DNA of 41,650 bases from Streptomyces sp. 15-116A (GCF_025290915.1 NZ_JAOCQE010000027.1:1-41650); one strand, 5' to 3'; numbered from the stretch's first letter, positions 1 through 8,477 are shown. Notes: generated by a model from the sequence alone, not told the origin. Program-made: numbers and translations.

Positions 1-2921
1 CGCGGCGGCAGACCGCGGGCGCCGCCGCGGCCGATGAGGTCGGTGGCGAGGGCGGTCAGCCGCTCGGGGTCGCCGAGCGCGTGGGTGGCGCGCAGCAGCT
101 CGTTCCACAGGCGCTCGTCGGCCGGGGCGGTGCGCAGTGCGGCGTTGAGCGCCTCGATGGCCTTCTCCGCGCGGTCCTTCTCCATGTGGAACTCGGCGAG
201 CGCGAGTCCGGTGTCCGCGACGAGCAGCGGCAGCTGGGCGTCGACGATCTCATGGGTGAGCCAGCGGTAGCGGCCGGCGGGCCGGTCGGCGAGCAGCGGC
301 CCGCGCACCAGGACGAGCGCGTCGGTGAGCAGCCGCCCGCGCACAGCCCGGTTGCCCACACCCCGGCCCTGCGTGGCCTCGTGGTAGAGGGACCGCAGGA
401 CGTCCAGGTCGGAGACGACGGACTTGGCGAGGACGAGCCGGCCGGTGTCGTCGGTGCGCAGGCGGGGCGTGCCGTCGGGGTCGGTGCCGAGCCAGGCGCG
501 CAGCCGCTCGATGAGTGCCTCGCGGACGTCGTCGGTGACCCCGCGCGGCCACAGCGCGGAGGACAGCACGCGCGGGTGCACGCCCTCGCGGTGCAGGAGC
601 AGCATCGCGAGCGCCTCGTGCAGCAGGGCGCTGCGCTCGCCGTCCGGGGCGTCGAGGCCGATGATCTCGTACGAGCCGACCAGGCGGGCGTAGACGGCGG
701 GCCGTCCCTGCTCGCTGACGTCGACGAGGAACGGCGGGGTGCTGGACGGGCCGTCGGGCCCGCGTTCGGGGTCGGCCTCGACGAACAGCTCGACCACCGC
801 GCGCTGCTGGGCGGTCGGCAGGAGCTGGGCGTCGAGTTCGAGGCCGAGGAGCGGGGCGAGCAGCCTGCCCTCGCCGGTGATCTCCATCTCCCAGGCGGCG
901 CCGGGCAGTTCGCCGGTCTCGGTGCCGACGAGGTAGCCGATGCCGAGGCGGCTGGCGTCGGCGGCGAGTTCGGCGAGCTTCACGGCGTCCTCGGGGGACG
1001 GCACGGCGGCGAGCAGGACGAGGTGGGGGGCCCAACGGGTGTGCTGGGCGGGCCCGGTGCGGCCGGTGAGCACGGAGTCGTGCCCGGCGGCGCCCAGCGC
1101 TCCCCTCCGCTGCCGGGTCTCGGCCTCCATGGTCTCCAGCAGCGCCTCGATGCCGTCGAGGTGGCGCAGCCGGTTCGGGGCGAGCGGGGTGAGGTCCTCG
1201 CCGAAGCCGACGAGGGTGATGGTCATGCGGTCCGACCAGCCGTTGGTGGCCAGCTCGGCGGCGACGGAGGCGAAGACGGCGGCGCGGTCGGCCTCGCGGC
1301 CGGAGAGGGAGACGAGGCCGGGCACCGACTCCAGGTTGAGCAGCAGCCGGGAGTCGTCCATGGTGCCGAGGCTGACGAGGCCCGGGTAGGGGGCGGCGGT
1401 GTCGGTGTCCTCGTACCTCTCGGCGTCGTCCTTGGCGAGCATCCAGAACGTCTGGTCCTGCCCCAGCTGCCAGGGCGTCGGCGGCTTTCCGGCGGGCTGG
1501 GCGAGCTGGAGGTGCAGATCGCCGTTGCTGAGCCAGGCCGCGTAGACGGTCGGCAGCGGCCGCGACTCGGCGGCGAGGGAGGCGGCGAGCCCGCGCAGCG
1601 ACCGGTCCAGCAGCCGTACGCCCTCGGGGTCGGCGCCGACGAGGAGCGCGTCCTGCGCGTCCTGCGCGTCGCCGGTGGGGGTGGGGGGCTCCATGCCGCG
1701 CCGCCCGGTTCCGATGCCGCCGAGCGCCGACTGCCACAGGGCCTGGCGGCGCCGGTGGCCGAGGGCGCCGAGGAGGCCGGCGGCGAGGAGGGGGGCGCCG
1801 AGGAGGGCTTCGGGGAGGCCGAAGGAGTCTTTGTGGGCGGGGGCGGCGTGCTGCGGGGCCTGCTGGTGCCCGGCGTTGTCGTGGGCGGTGCTCTCCTGGG
1901 CGGGGGCGGGCCGCTGCTCGGGCAGGGAGATGGGCGAGGAGCCACCCCCGGTCTGCGCCTGCGCCTCTTTCCCTGTCCCGGTCTGCGCGTAGTCGTGGAT
2001 CTGCTGCTGGACCTCGGGCGAGACGGCGGGCGCCTCATCGGGCATCTCGACCAGCTCGCCACCGCGCGCGTCGCCCGGCATCTCCATGATCCAGCCGGGC
2101 CGGATGAGGCTGGCCTCGGACAGCTTGGAACCGTCGGGCTGCGTACGGTCCTTGTTGAGCTCGAAGATCTCCTTGTAGCGGCGTCCGTCGCCGAGGTGCC
2201 GCTCGGCGATCTCCCAGAGGGAGTCGTGGTGGCGCCCCTCGGGCGGCTGGATCCGGTAGAACTTTGTGTCCCCCTGCTTGGCGCTCCCGTCGGCGTGCGC
2301 GGCGGCGTGGGAGGCCTGCTCGGCGAGCGCGGCGGCGGCACCGGCGGCCTGCTCCTGCTGCTGGGCGAAGAGCCCGGGCGTCTGCTGGGCGGCGGCGACG
2401 GACGGCTTCTGGTTCCCTTCCAAGCTCTGTCCCAGGGCGCTGAGTCCGGGCGTGAAGCTGGCCGCGGTGGCGCCGACGAGGAGCAGCGCGGCGACGAGCT
2501 GCCGGGCGAGCAGCTGGCTGGGCCCGGCGCCGGGCACCCGCCCCGGCACGCCGACGCCGGACAGCGCGGCCTTCATCTCCACGAGCACACAGGCGGTGAA
2601 CTGCGCCCAGGCGAGCCAGACGACGAAGGTGAGGATCCTCAGGAACGTCTCGGTCGTCACCGGCTGCCGCAGCCACTCCATGGGCTCGAACGAGCTCGGC
2701 AACGGCCACCCCGCCTGTGTGGCGAGCGCGAACGGAACGCCGACGAGCAGCACGAGCAGCGCGACGAACGCGAGAAACGCCTTGAGGAAGTCCCCGAACG
2801 ACCGCCGCCGCACCCGCACGGGCTGCGGCGTCCGGTTCCGCGGCACGGCGGAACCTCCCGCGGGGCTTCCCGACGAGCTTCCCGTCGAGCTTGACGGGCT
2901 TGAGGTGCGGCGTCGCGGCAT
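1..2921 (-). CDS. LysM / BTAD-domain membrane regulatory protein (3' end outside window)
   Basis: At least 973 residues; the frame stays open to the left edge, so the C-terminus is missing. The ATG at 2921 has AGGA eight bases upstream. Order: basic Ser-rich N-terminus, membrane segments near residues 45-68, 92-112 and 143-158, a LysM-like domain near 220-287 (FYRIQPPEG, DSLWEIAERHLGDG, WIMEMPG), a Pro/Gln linker, a further hydrophobic segment near 375-395, then a long alpha/beta region. The last ~210 residues look like a winged helix plus TPR as in BTAD/SARP regulators (VLSSALWPRGVTDDVREALI, then LARA-type helices). Proteins of this architecture occur beside actinobacterial Tad loci, as here. 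LysM suggests wall binding and BTAD suggests regulation; how the two are placed across the membrane cannot be read from sequence. Confidence 0.85.
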   Translation of the reverse strand, partial: MPRRRTSSPSSSTGSSSGSPAGGSAVPRNRTPQPVRVRRRSFGDFLKAFLAFVALLVLLVGVPFALATQAGWPLPSSFEPMEWLRQPVTTETFLRILTFVVWLAWAQFTACVLVEMKAALSGVGVPGRVPGAGPSQLLARQLVAALLLVGATAASFTPGLSALGQSLEGNQKPSVAAAQQTPGLFAQQQEQAAGAAAALAEQASHAAAHADGSAKQGDTKFYRIQPPEGRHHDSLWEIAERHLGDGRRYKEIFELNKDRTQPDGSKLSEASLIRPGWIMEMPGDARGGELVEMPDEAPAVSPEVQQQIHDYAQTGTGKEAQAQTGGGSSPISLPEQRPAPAQESTAHDNAGHQQAPQHAAPAHKDSFGLPEALLGAPLLAAGLLGALGHRRRQALWQSALGGIGTGRRGMEPPTPTGDAQDAQDALLVGADPEGVRLLDRSLRGLAASLAAESRPLPTVYAAWLSNGDLHLQLAQPAGKPPTPWQLGQDQTFWMLAKDDAERYEDTDTAAPYPGLVSLGTMDDSRLLLNLESVPGLVSLSGREADRAAVFASVAAELATNGWSDRMTITLVGFGEDLTPLAPNRLRHLDGIEALLETMEAETRQRRGALGAAGHDSVLTGRTGPAQHTRWAPHLVLLAAVPSPEDAVKLAELAADASRLGIGYLVGTETGELPGAAWEMEITGEGRLLAPLLGLELDAQLLPTAQQRAVVELFVEADPERGPDGPSSTPPFLVDVSEQGRPAVYARLVGSYEIIGLDAPDGERSALLHEALAMLLLHREGVHPRVLSSALWPRGVTDDVREALIERLRAWLGTDPDGTPRLRTDDTGRLVLAKSVVSDLDVLRSLYHEATQGRGVGNRAVRGRLLTDALVLVRGPLLADRPAGRYRWLTHEIVDAQLPLLVADTGLALAEFHMEKDRAEKAIEALNAALRTAPADERLWNELLRATHALGDPERLTALATDLIGRGGARGLPP

Positions 2922-3005
2922 GGCGGGTGTCCTGGTGTGGTCGTGTGGGAGGAGCGTGTGCTGCTGTGGGGTGTGGCGGCTCACGGGTCTGCTGAGCCTA
3001 CAGAG

Positions 3006-3035
3006 ATCTTATTGACTCGTATGGCCGCAGTCGAA
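3006..3035 (-). promoter_or_regulatory. Candidate promoter for the LysM/BTAD gene
   Basis: On the minus strand TTCGAC, an 18-base spacer and TAAGAT lie about 85 bases before the ATG at 2921. The rest of the 307-base gap (2922-3228) shows no ORF or strong hairpin; the plus-strand promoter for the lipoprotein gene must lie here but I could not place it. Confidence 0.35.
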
Positions 3036-3228
3036 GCACCGAGGCGGCGGCCGGAGTGAGACGACCGCCACCGACAGCGTCGCACGGGGCGACTTCATCC
3101 CCTTCGCAACCGCTACGCACCAACCTCACGTCCCCCACACAAGACCCCATTGCCTCTCAACTCGGCATCTCCACCCCCTGATAGCTTCGTTCTCTGTTGC
3201 ACACAGCCGAACCAGGGGGAGACCGATC

Positions 3229-3879
3229 GTGGCCCGCCGCACCCTGTCCACGACCACCGCAGCACTGACGACAACCGCGGCCTTGCTGCTGACGGCTTGC
3301 GGGGGTGACAGCGACGCACCGGATGACATCAAGGGGGCGGACACGGGCGGCAGCCCTTCGGCTTCGACGAGCTCCGGCGCCGACTCGGGCCGTCCGGACA
3401 TGAGCCTGCCGAGCTACCTGAAGGTCGAGTTCGAGGTGGATCAACCCTCCGACAGCCGTCACGCGGCAGCCCTCGACAACGCCAAGAACTACATACTCGC
3501 CCTGAATCACGGCATCACCGCCCAGGACCCCGAAGACCCGGCATATCGGTTCTATTCGCTCGGCAACGCTACCCAGTACGCCAGGAAACAGATCCAGTCC
3601 TGGGTCGACGACGAATGGACCGCTACCGGAACGGACGACTACTACGACGCCAGGACCGACGACGTCGCGAGTTCCGGCGGCGTACTCGTCACGATGTGCC
3701 GGGATCAGAGCAAGTTCTACGGCAAGAACGTGAAGACGCGGAAGATCAGGTACACGAAGGAAAGCCTCAACGACTACCAGGAGTTCCGGCTCCTGATGAA
3801 GCCGCCCCAGGGGGGCCAGAAGATCTGGAAGGTCCTGCAGATCGAGGTGCAGGGTCGGGTGAAGGAGTGCCGGCGATGA
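3229..3879 (+). CDS. Secreted lipoprotein, copy 1 of a duplicated pair
   Basis: 216 aa. GTG start with GGGGGAGA 7 bases upstream. The N-terminus is a lipoprotein signal peptide with lipobox LLTAC (Cys near residue 24), then an acidic Ser/Thr/Pro linker and a compact domain of ~150 residues. It aligns with the lipoprotein at 19328 over nearly the whole length: shared features are a SLP motif after the linker, a helix ending in NAKNY/DAANF, WTATGT, and C-terminal Cys. Two Cys remain in the mature domain (MCRDQ and KECRR), as in the paralogue. The stop overlaps the next ATG (ATGA), so the two genes are coupled. No named family recognised; surface location is secure, function unknown. Confidence 0.9.
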   Translation: MARRTLSTTTAALTTTAALLLTACGGDSDAPDDIKGADTGGSPSASTSSGADSGRPDMSLPSYLKVEFEVDQPSDSRHAAALDNAKNYILALNHGITAQDPEDPAYRFYSLGNATQYARKQIQSWVDDEWTATGTDDYYDARTDDVASSGGVLVTMCRDQSKFYGKNVKTRKIRYTKESLNDYQEFRLLMKPPQGGQKIWKVLQIEVQGRVKECRR

Positions 3880-4961
3880 CGTCCGCGCGGCACATCCTCA
3901 GCGGTACCGCAGCCCTGACTCTGATGGCCGCGCTGTGGTCGGGGAGCAACGCCCACGCAGCCGGCCCCGGCGACAACACCACGGTGCCGCCCGCCGATCA
4001 GCCGAGCGGTGGCACGGACGGCAAGGGAACGCTGTCAGCAGGTGTGTCCAGCATCCGCATCTCGTATCCGAGCGGCGGGAACGGTGGCGGCAGGCAAGGT
4101 GGTCTCGCCGCGATCGACCCGAACTGGAAGCCTCCTGCTTGCTGGTACGAGCCCGCCTTCACGCCCGAACAGCTCAAGAAGTTCGTGGACACGGACGGTG
4201 GCGGCGATGTCGGCATTCATGAGTCGTGGTTCGGCAAGGAACTGTGGACCGACCACTACCGGGACGGCAAGCCGGCGGAGAACTTCGACCTCCACGCACC
4301 CGCCAACAGCACGGCCGAGGGATACAAGGACTACAACCTCGGCAAGGACGGCTACTTCTGGCGGGGTGTGGCCCCCGACTCGTCGGATCCGGATTCCTGG
4401 GACTGCGGACGCATCATGTTCTGGGTCGACGCGGGAGAGATCCCCGACGATCCGAATGCTCCGACCCCGGAGATGCTCGCCGCATACGCGTACAACGCGA
4501 TAAAGGTCCCCGAGACCGAGGTCGAGCTGAAGCCCGAAGCCAAGTCCACGGTGAATCTGCCGACCTGGGTGTGGCTGGACAAGGGCACCTTCAAGGAGGT
4601 CAAGGTCCGCGCCGAGTTGCCGGGCACCGGCCTGTGGGCGGAGACAACGGCCAAGCCGATCGCCCTGCACCTCGACCCCGGTACGAAGGACGCGGAGACC
4701 TACCCCGCCTCCGGCGACTGCGAGATCAACGAGGACGGTTCGATCGGCACGCCGTACACCAAGGGCAGCGCCGACATGACCCCACCCTGCGGCATCCGCT
4801 ACCTCCGCGCCTCCAACGGCACCCCGTACCAGCTCAAGGCGTCGATCACCTGGCAGATCTCCTGGGCGGGAACAGGCGGCGCGACCGGCGACCTCCCCGA
4901 CGGCACCTTCGAGACGACCCAGGACATGAACGTCCAGGAGATTCAGTCGATCAACCGGTGA
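3876..4961 (+). CDS. Secreted Cys/Trp-containing protein, copy 1 of a duplicated pair
   Basis: 361 aa, ATG overlapping the lipoprotein stop. Sec signal peptide (hydrophobic core TAALTLMAALW, probable cleavage after NAHA). The mature part has an initial Gly-rich region, then conserved blocks shared with the protein at 19996: PPACWY, GYKDYN, a Cys followed by FWV, NLPTWVWLD, GTKDAETYPASG, TPPCGI and a C-terminal GDLPDGTF followed by VQEIQSINR. Conserved Cys residues at similar places suggest disulfides outside the cell. It may act with the co-translated lipoprotein. No catalytic motif recognised. Confidence 0.9.
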   Translation: MTSARHILSGTAALTLMAALWSGSNAHAAGPGDNTTVPPADQPSGGTDGKGTLSAGVSSIRISYPSGGNGGGRQGGLAAIDPNWKPPACWYEPAFTPEQLKKFVDTDGGGDVGIHESWFGKELWTDHYRDGKPAENFDLHAPANSTAEGYKDYNLGKDGYFWRGVAPDSSDPDSWDCGRIMFWVDAGEIPDDPNAPTPEMLAAYAYNAIKVPETEVELKPEAKSTVNLPTWVWLDKGTFKEVKVRAELPGTGLWAETTAKPIALHLDPGTKDAETYPASGDCEINEDGSIGTPYTKGSADMTPPCGIRYLRASNGTPYQLKASITWQISWAGTGGATGDLPDGTFETTQDMNVQEIQSINR

Positions 4962-4979
4962 ACCGGGCTCACGCGTGCA

Positions 4980-5013
4980 GGTCGGCCTCGTCCATCAGCC
5001 GACAAGGCCGACC
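4980..5013. terminator. Possible bidirectional terminator hairpin
   Basis: GGTCGGCCT and AGGCCGACC form a 9-bp perfect stem with a 16-base loop just after the stop at 4961. It overlaps the 3' coding end of the convergent gene at 4995. There is no T-tract, so strength is uncertain. Confidence 0.35.
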
Positions 5014-5390
5014 GACACGAGTCCCCCACCCGCGGCGACCGCACAGGCAACACTCCGCTGCCACGCGGCGACGCGCGCGGCATGCCCCCGCGTCGCCATC
5101 ACCATCACGGAGTTCGCGGCGAACGCCGGCAGCAGGACGCCGAACATCGCGAACGCACCGACCGCCGGCAACGTCAGCTCAACCCCGGTCACCACGGCAC
5201 CCGTCACCATCGCGACCACGGCCACCGCGTACAGCAGCCCCGCCACGTGCGTGACGTCGTCCCTCTTCAACGGAGCGGGCCCTCGCCGCTCGGCGTGCTC
5301 CCAGTGGCGCCGCTCGGTCCCGACCCGCGCCGACACGATGACCACCACTTCCACCACCAGCGCGATCACCGCCACATCCTCGACCGTCAT
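4995..5390 (-). CDS. Small integral membrane protein, unknown function
   Basis: 131 aa. The ATG at 5390 has GGGAGG six bases upstream; an in-frame GTG one codon earlier (5393) is the alternative. Four hydrophobic segments: residues ~4-20, 47-67, 71-92 and 112-130. Between the first two is a charged cytosolic-type loop rich in Arg, His and Glu (TERRHWEHAERR). The protein is Val/Ala-rich with no charged residues conserved in a way that suggests a transporter. It is convergent with the secreted-protein gene and monocistronic. Family not recognised. Confidence 0.75.
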   Translation of the reverse strand: MTVEDVAVIALVVEVVVIVSARVGTERRHWEHAERRGPAPLKRDDVTHVAGLLYAVAVVAMVTGAVVTGVELTLPAVGAFAMFGVLLPAFAANSVMVMATRGHAARVAAWQRSVACAVAAGGGLVSVGLVG

Positions 5391-5502
5391 CACGCACCTC
5401 CCTCACCTCGGCGGCCGAACCCGAATCTACGGCCGGGATGATCACGTTTGTGGCTTCTTGAGCAACATCAGAGGTTGATCTGCCCTGGGACCGATCGACG
5501 CA

Positions 5503-5931
5503 TCACGCCGCGACAAGGTCACACCACACGTACTTGCCCCTGCTGCCGTCCCGCGCGAGCGGCTGCCAGCCCCACAGGTCGGAGCAGGCCCGCACCAGCG
5601 CGAGGCCCCGCCCCTCCTCCGACTCCGTGAGCCTGTCGAAGCAGCCCGGTGGGCCCGGCGGTTCCGGATCCGCGTCCCAGGCCCCGATCCGCAGCACACC
5701 GGCCGACCAGCGCACCCGGAGCGCCGCGGGCCCCTTCGCATGCCGTACGGAATTGGCGACGAGCTCCGCCGCGAGCAACTCCGCGGTGTCCGCGAGGCCG
5801 ATCAGCCCGTGCATCGTGAGGATCAGCCGAACCGTGCGGCGACAGACGGTGACGGCTCGTACGTCGTTCGGGATGGACAGGGTGTACTCCCAGGGTGCTG
5901 GGGCGGTCTCTTCGACACCGGTTTCGGGCAT
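5503..5931 (-). CDS. ATP-binding SpoIIAB/RsbW-like regulatory protein (HATPase_c_2)
   Basis: 142 aa. ATG at 5931 with GAAGGGAG upstream. Bergerat-fold signatures: N-box ELVANSVRHA (residues 56-65), G1-type box DADPEPPG (86-93) and EEGRGLALV (105-113). The length fits stand-alone anti-sigma/serine-kinase proteins of Streptomyces. It is divergent from an HTH-DUF5753 regulator and a DUF397 protein, the usual AbaA/WhiJ/BldB-like arrangement. The likely role is a regulatory ATPase acting on a sigma or anti-sigma partner or on its neighbours. The target cannot be told from sequence. Catalytic activity is inferred only from the family. Confidence 0.9.
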   Translation of the reverse strand: MPETGVEETAPAPWEYTLSIPNDVRAVTVCRRTVRLILTMHGLIGLADTAELLAAELVANSVRHAKGPAALRVRWSAGVLRIGAWDADPEPPGPPGCFDRLTESEEGRGLALVRACSDLWGWQPLARDGSRGKYVWCDLVAA

Positions 5932-6087
5932 GCGTGAACTCCCTTCAGGGGAAGGGGGATTGACTCATCGGCGGTATCGCGGGCGGTGGCTTCGCCGCAG
6001 CCGTCCTGGCATGACGGAGCGGTGCGCTTCCGGGGCCCCCGCGTCGCCGCACTGTGTGCGTCGCATCACTGACCGTAGGGCCACAAT

Positions 6088-6115
6088 TTGGGACGTCGCA
6101 AGTCGTTGCCATAAT
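6088..6115 (+). promoter_or_regulatory. Candidate promoter of the HTH-DUF5753 gene
   Basis: TTGGGA, a 16-base spacer and CATAAT, ending 53 bases before the ATG at 6169. It lies in the 237-base divergent region shared with the ATPase gene, for which I found no clear promoter. Confidence 0.45.
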
Positions 6116-6168
6116 CTCCACCCCGAACGTGTCACTGCCTCCCGGAAGTTGGAGGCGAGGAGGAAGCC

Positions 6169-7020
6169 ATGCCGCGCAGGCAGCAGGCCACCGCACGCCA
6201 AGCACGGCTGGGCGCCGAACTGCGGAAACTACGCGAGGCCGCCGGACTCAAGGGGCGTGAAGCGGCGGCACTGCTCGGCACCGACTCGGCGCAGATGAGC
6301 CAGATCGAGGCCGGCGTGGCAGGCGTCAGCCAAACACGTGTACGGCAGCTCGCCGCTCATTACTCGTGCACCGACGAGCAGTTGATCGAAGCGCTGGTGG
6401 ACATGGCGACCGACCGGACTCGCGGATGGTGGGAGAAGTACCGGGGGCTCCTGCCCACGCCGTTCCTGGACCTCGCCGAACTGGAGCACCACGGCGCCTA
6501 CCGCATGGACGTCGAGTTCCTGCACGTACCGGGCCTCTTCCAGACCGAGGACTACGCCCGCGCGGTCTTCTCCTACCGGGTGCCCCAGCTACCCACGGAG
6601 GACCTCGACCTGCGCGTGCAGCACCGAATGGAACGCAGGAGGATCATCGAGGGCCCTCGGCCCGTTCCCTTCACGGCCGTCATCCATGAGGCGGCCCTGC
6701 GCATCCGCGTGGCGGACCGCACCGCCAGCCGCGCTCAACTCGGCCGCATTCTGCAGCTTTCTGAGGCGGACCACATCACCGTACGGGTCATCCCGTTCGA
6801 CCTGGACGGCTTCGCCGGAGCCACCAACGCCATGATGTACGTAGGCGGAGTCGTCCCCAGGCTGGACACCGTCGTGCGGGACGCCCCACAGGGATCCTGC
6901 TTCATCGACTCGGAAGCTCAACTCACCTCCTATCGCACGCTGTTCCATATGGTGGAGTCCGTGTCACTCGACCCCGACCGTTCGCGTGACTTCATTCACC
7001 GTCTGACGAAGGAGCTATGA
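6169..7020 (+). CDS. Helix-turn-helix regulator with DUF5753
   Basis: 283 aa. ATG preceded by GAGGAGGAAGCC, a strong ribosome site. The N-terminal XRE/Cro HTH spans residues ~14-66 (LGAELRKLREAAGLKGREAA, with a Gln-Met-Ser recognition helix). DUF5753 follows from ~95 (FLHVPGLFQTEDYARAVF through VRVIPF to SVSLDPDRSRDFI). This is the WhiJ-like class, which in Streptomyces works with DUF397 small proteins and nearby ATP-binding proteins in development and antibiotic control. The DUF397 gene follows 7 bases after the stop. Autoregulation from the divergent region is likely but inferred. Confidence 0.95.
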   Translation: MPRRQQATARQARLGAELRKLREAAGLKGREAAALLGTDSAQMSQIEAGVAGVSQTRVRQLAAHYSCTDEQLIEALVDMATDRTRGWWEKYRGLLPTPFLDLAELEHHGAYRMDVEFLHVPGLFQTEDYARAVFSYRVPQLPTEDLDLRVQHRMERRRIIEGPRPVPFTAVIHEAALRIRVADRTASRAQLGRILQLSEADHITVRVIPFDLDGFAGATNAMMYVGGVVPRLDTVVRDAPQGSCFIDSEAQLTSYRTLFHMVESVSLDPDRSRDFIHRLTKEL

Positions 7021-7027
7021 GGCAGCC

Positions 7028-7231
7028 GTGCCCACCCCCGACATTTGGCAGAAATCGTCGTATTCCGGCAGCGGCGACGGCAACAACTGCATAGAGATTG
7101 CCTGCTCCCCCGCCCGGATCTCCATACGCGACTCGAAAGTCCCCACTCACGCCCCCCTCTCCTTCCCCCACTCCGCCTTCATCTCCTTCCTCCAAACCCT
7201 CAAAACCGCCCCCCAGGGAAACAGGGCATGA
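7028..7231 (+). CDS. DUF397 small protein (BldB/WhiJ-partner type)
   Basis: 67 aa, GTG start 7 bases after the HTH gene. It begins with the DUF397 hallmark WQKSSYSGSGDGNNCIEIA and carries the RDSK motif. The C-terminus has the usual FISFLQTLK helix, slightly longer than average. It is probably a small modulator of the upstream HTH protein. Together with the ATPase at 5503 it makes a complete three-gene regulatory set. Confidence 0.92.
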   Translation: MPTPDIWQKSSYSGSGDGNNCIEIACSPARISIRDSKVPTHAPLSFPHSAFISFLQTLKTAPQGNRA

Positions 7232-7244
7232 GCTTTCGGGCGGC

Positions 7245-7294
7245 CAAAAAAACAGGGCAAGCGAGGCGAGAAGTAAATCCCGCCCCGCTTGCCC
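7245..7294 (-). terminator. Intrinsic terminator of the double-glycine peptide gene
   Basis: GGGCAAGCG (7255-7263) pairs with CGCTTGCCC (7286-7294), extended inside by GGCG/CGCC. Read on the minus strand the stem is followed within a few bases by seven T residues (7245-7251). This is a textbook rho-independent terminator for the gene at 7321-7554 and rare in so GC-rich a genome. The hairpin alone may also stop plus-strand transcription from the DUF397 gene. Confidence 0.8.
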
Positions 7295-7320
7295 TCGGCG
7301 TCCCTGTGTCGGGACGTACG

Positions 7321-7554
7321 TCAGTACAGCGTCGCGCTCAGGTGGCCGTCCACCGAGACGCCCTGCGGCGAGACCGCGGCGCCGACGCCCGCGGTGAGGC
7401 CGAGGTTGCCGGCCTCGACGTGGACGCCCAGGGCGCCGGGCTCGGCGTGGATGCCGAGATTGAGGCTGGTGGCGACGCCGGCCTGGCCGCCGGAGACGAG
7501 CTCCAGGTCGGCGTCGGAGATTTCGGCGGTCTCGACCTGGGGGGCGAGGTTCAT
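7321..7554 (-). CDS. Double-glycine leader peptide, candidate exported peptide precursor
   Basis: 77 aa. ATG at 7554 with GAAGGGAA seven bases upstream. The N-terminal 23 residues match a GG-type leader: acidic, with ISDADLELVSGG ending in Gly22-Gly23. The remaining 54 residues contain no Cys, are rich in Gly, Ala and Val, and alternate hydrophobic and small residues in roughly ten-residue steps (LGIHAEP, LGVHVEAG, LGLTAGVG, VSVDG, LSATLY), suggesting stacked beta-strands. No maturation enzyme or peptidase-ABC exporter is adjacent. It could be a bacteriocin-like or RiPP precursor; equally it could be an uncharacterised GG peptide family. It has its own terminator. Confidence 0.7.
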   Translation of the reverse strand: MNLAPQVETAEISDADLELVSGGQAGVATSLNLGIHAEPGALGVHVEAGNLGLTAGVGAAVSPQGVSVDGHLSATLY

Positions 7555-7880
7555 GACGCGATTCCCTTCATGTCAGCTTTCGGTGGCGGCACCCGCCCGA
7601 TCGATCGGGGGATTCGCTACCGGCGATCTGCGCGAGCCGATCAAAGCACGTTCATGAATGAGCAGCCAGCCGTGAGGGAGCGATGCGGGAATTCCACGAC
7701 GTCTCGAGGTCATCATTGTGAATTCCGCTTCACCGCCGGTCTCGAGTTCTTCACGCAAACCGGCCGTCCAGCGGGTTGCTCCCGTCCCTCACGGCGGTCG
7801 ATCCGCGGTCATCGCCGGGCCTTGCGGCCGGTAAACGGCCTCCGCGTGAAATCTGTGCAGATCCATGGCAGGTTGGCGTC
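7555..7880. other. 326-base divergent intergenic region
   Basis: No convincing ORF. A weak minus-strand promoter candidate is TTGATC, 19 bases, TAGCGA (7614-7644), and a perfect palindrome CCCGATCGATCGGG lies near 7597-7610 between it and the peptide gene. The plus-strand promoter for the gene at 7881 was not found. Confidence 0.35.
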
Positions 7881-8462
7881 GTGAAGTTCGAGCTGATGCC
7901 GTACACCATTCGCCCCAAGAAGCAATTGCCGACGGCCGGAATCAAGGGAGAGGTCGGGCACTTCGGATCGGTCGTCGTGGCGCGCTGCCCGCTCTACCGG
8001 CCTCTTGAGAAGGGAATGGACACCGCGACGCTGAGCGGTCCCGCCTTCCCGGAGACGATCTTTCGGGGTAGGCGGAGGACGGGGCGTCCCTCGCTGTTCA
8101 AGGCCGAGCTGACGCTTGGCGGTCGCCGCGCTGAGCTGCGGTTCAACTCCCGGGCGCTGCGGAAGGCAGATCGCGCCCTGCGGATCACATACGGCGAACG
8201 GGGCTACACCTACACCGTGCAGGACCTCGGCATGGTGAGGATCCTGGAGAGGGAGGGAGTTCGGGTCTCGATCACACCCGGGCGACACGTCCCGCCGGCC
8301 ACGACGTTCAGCGAAGGCACGGCCACCGGTCCCGTCGACGCGGTAGACCTGGCGATCGCCATCGTCCTCGAGGAAGTGGACACGGATGTCCTCACTCTGG
8401 GCGGAGCCTTGTCGTCCTCGCCGTTCGCTCTGCTGCAGTACTTCTCGGACCACGCCGACTGA
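7881..8462 (+). CDS. Unnamed family protein, member 1 of three in the window
   Basis: 193 aa from the GTG at 7881. This start puts the N-terminus level with the paralogues at 22007 and 24894; a longer frame upstream has no ribosome site. The shared core runs from a KAELTLGG/ELNVGG block, through R..R(A)LR followed by an aromatic-rich strand (GYTYTV / REYRYLA / SYAYTQ), to a C-terminal DAVDLAIAIVLEEVDTDVLT block ending in a hydrophobic helix. It looks like a mostly beta domain with one C-terminal helix. No signal peptide or TM. This member stands apart from the T7SS-like island that contains the other two. Its 3' end is 15 bases from the convergent tadG-like gene. Confidence 0.8.
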   Translation: MKFELMPYTIRPKKQLPTAGIKGEVGHFGSVVVARCPLYRPLEKGMDTATLSGPAFPETIFRGRRRTGRPSLFKAELTLGGRRAELRFNSRALRKADRALRITYGERGYTYTVQDLGMVRILEREGVRVSITPGRHVPPATTFSEGTATGPVDAVDLAIAIVLEEVDTDVLTLGGALSSSPFALLQYFSDHAD

Positions 8463-8477
8463 TGCTGTCCGGCTCGC

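Noticed and set aside
81..2894. A very long plus-strand open frame opposite the LysM/BTAD gene
   Set aside because: It is the antisense shadow of a high-GC gene: Gly/Arg/Val-rich, no ribosome site, no domains, while the minus frame gives clear LysM and BTAD motifs.
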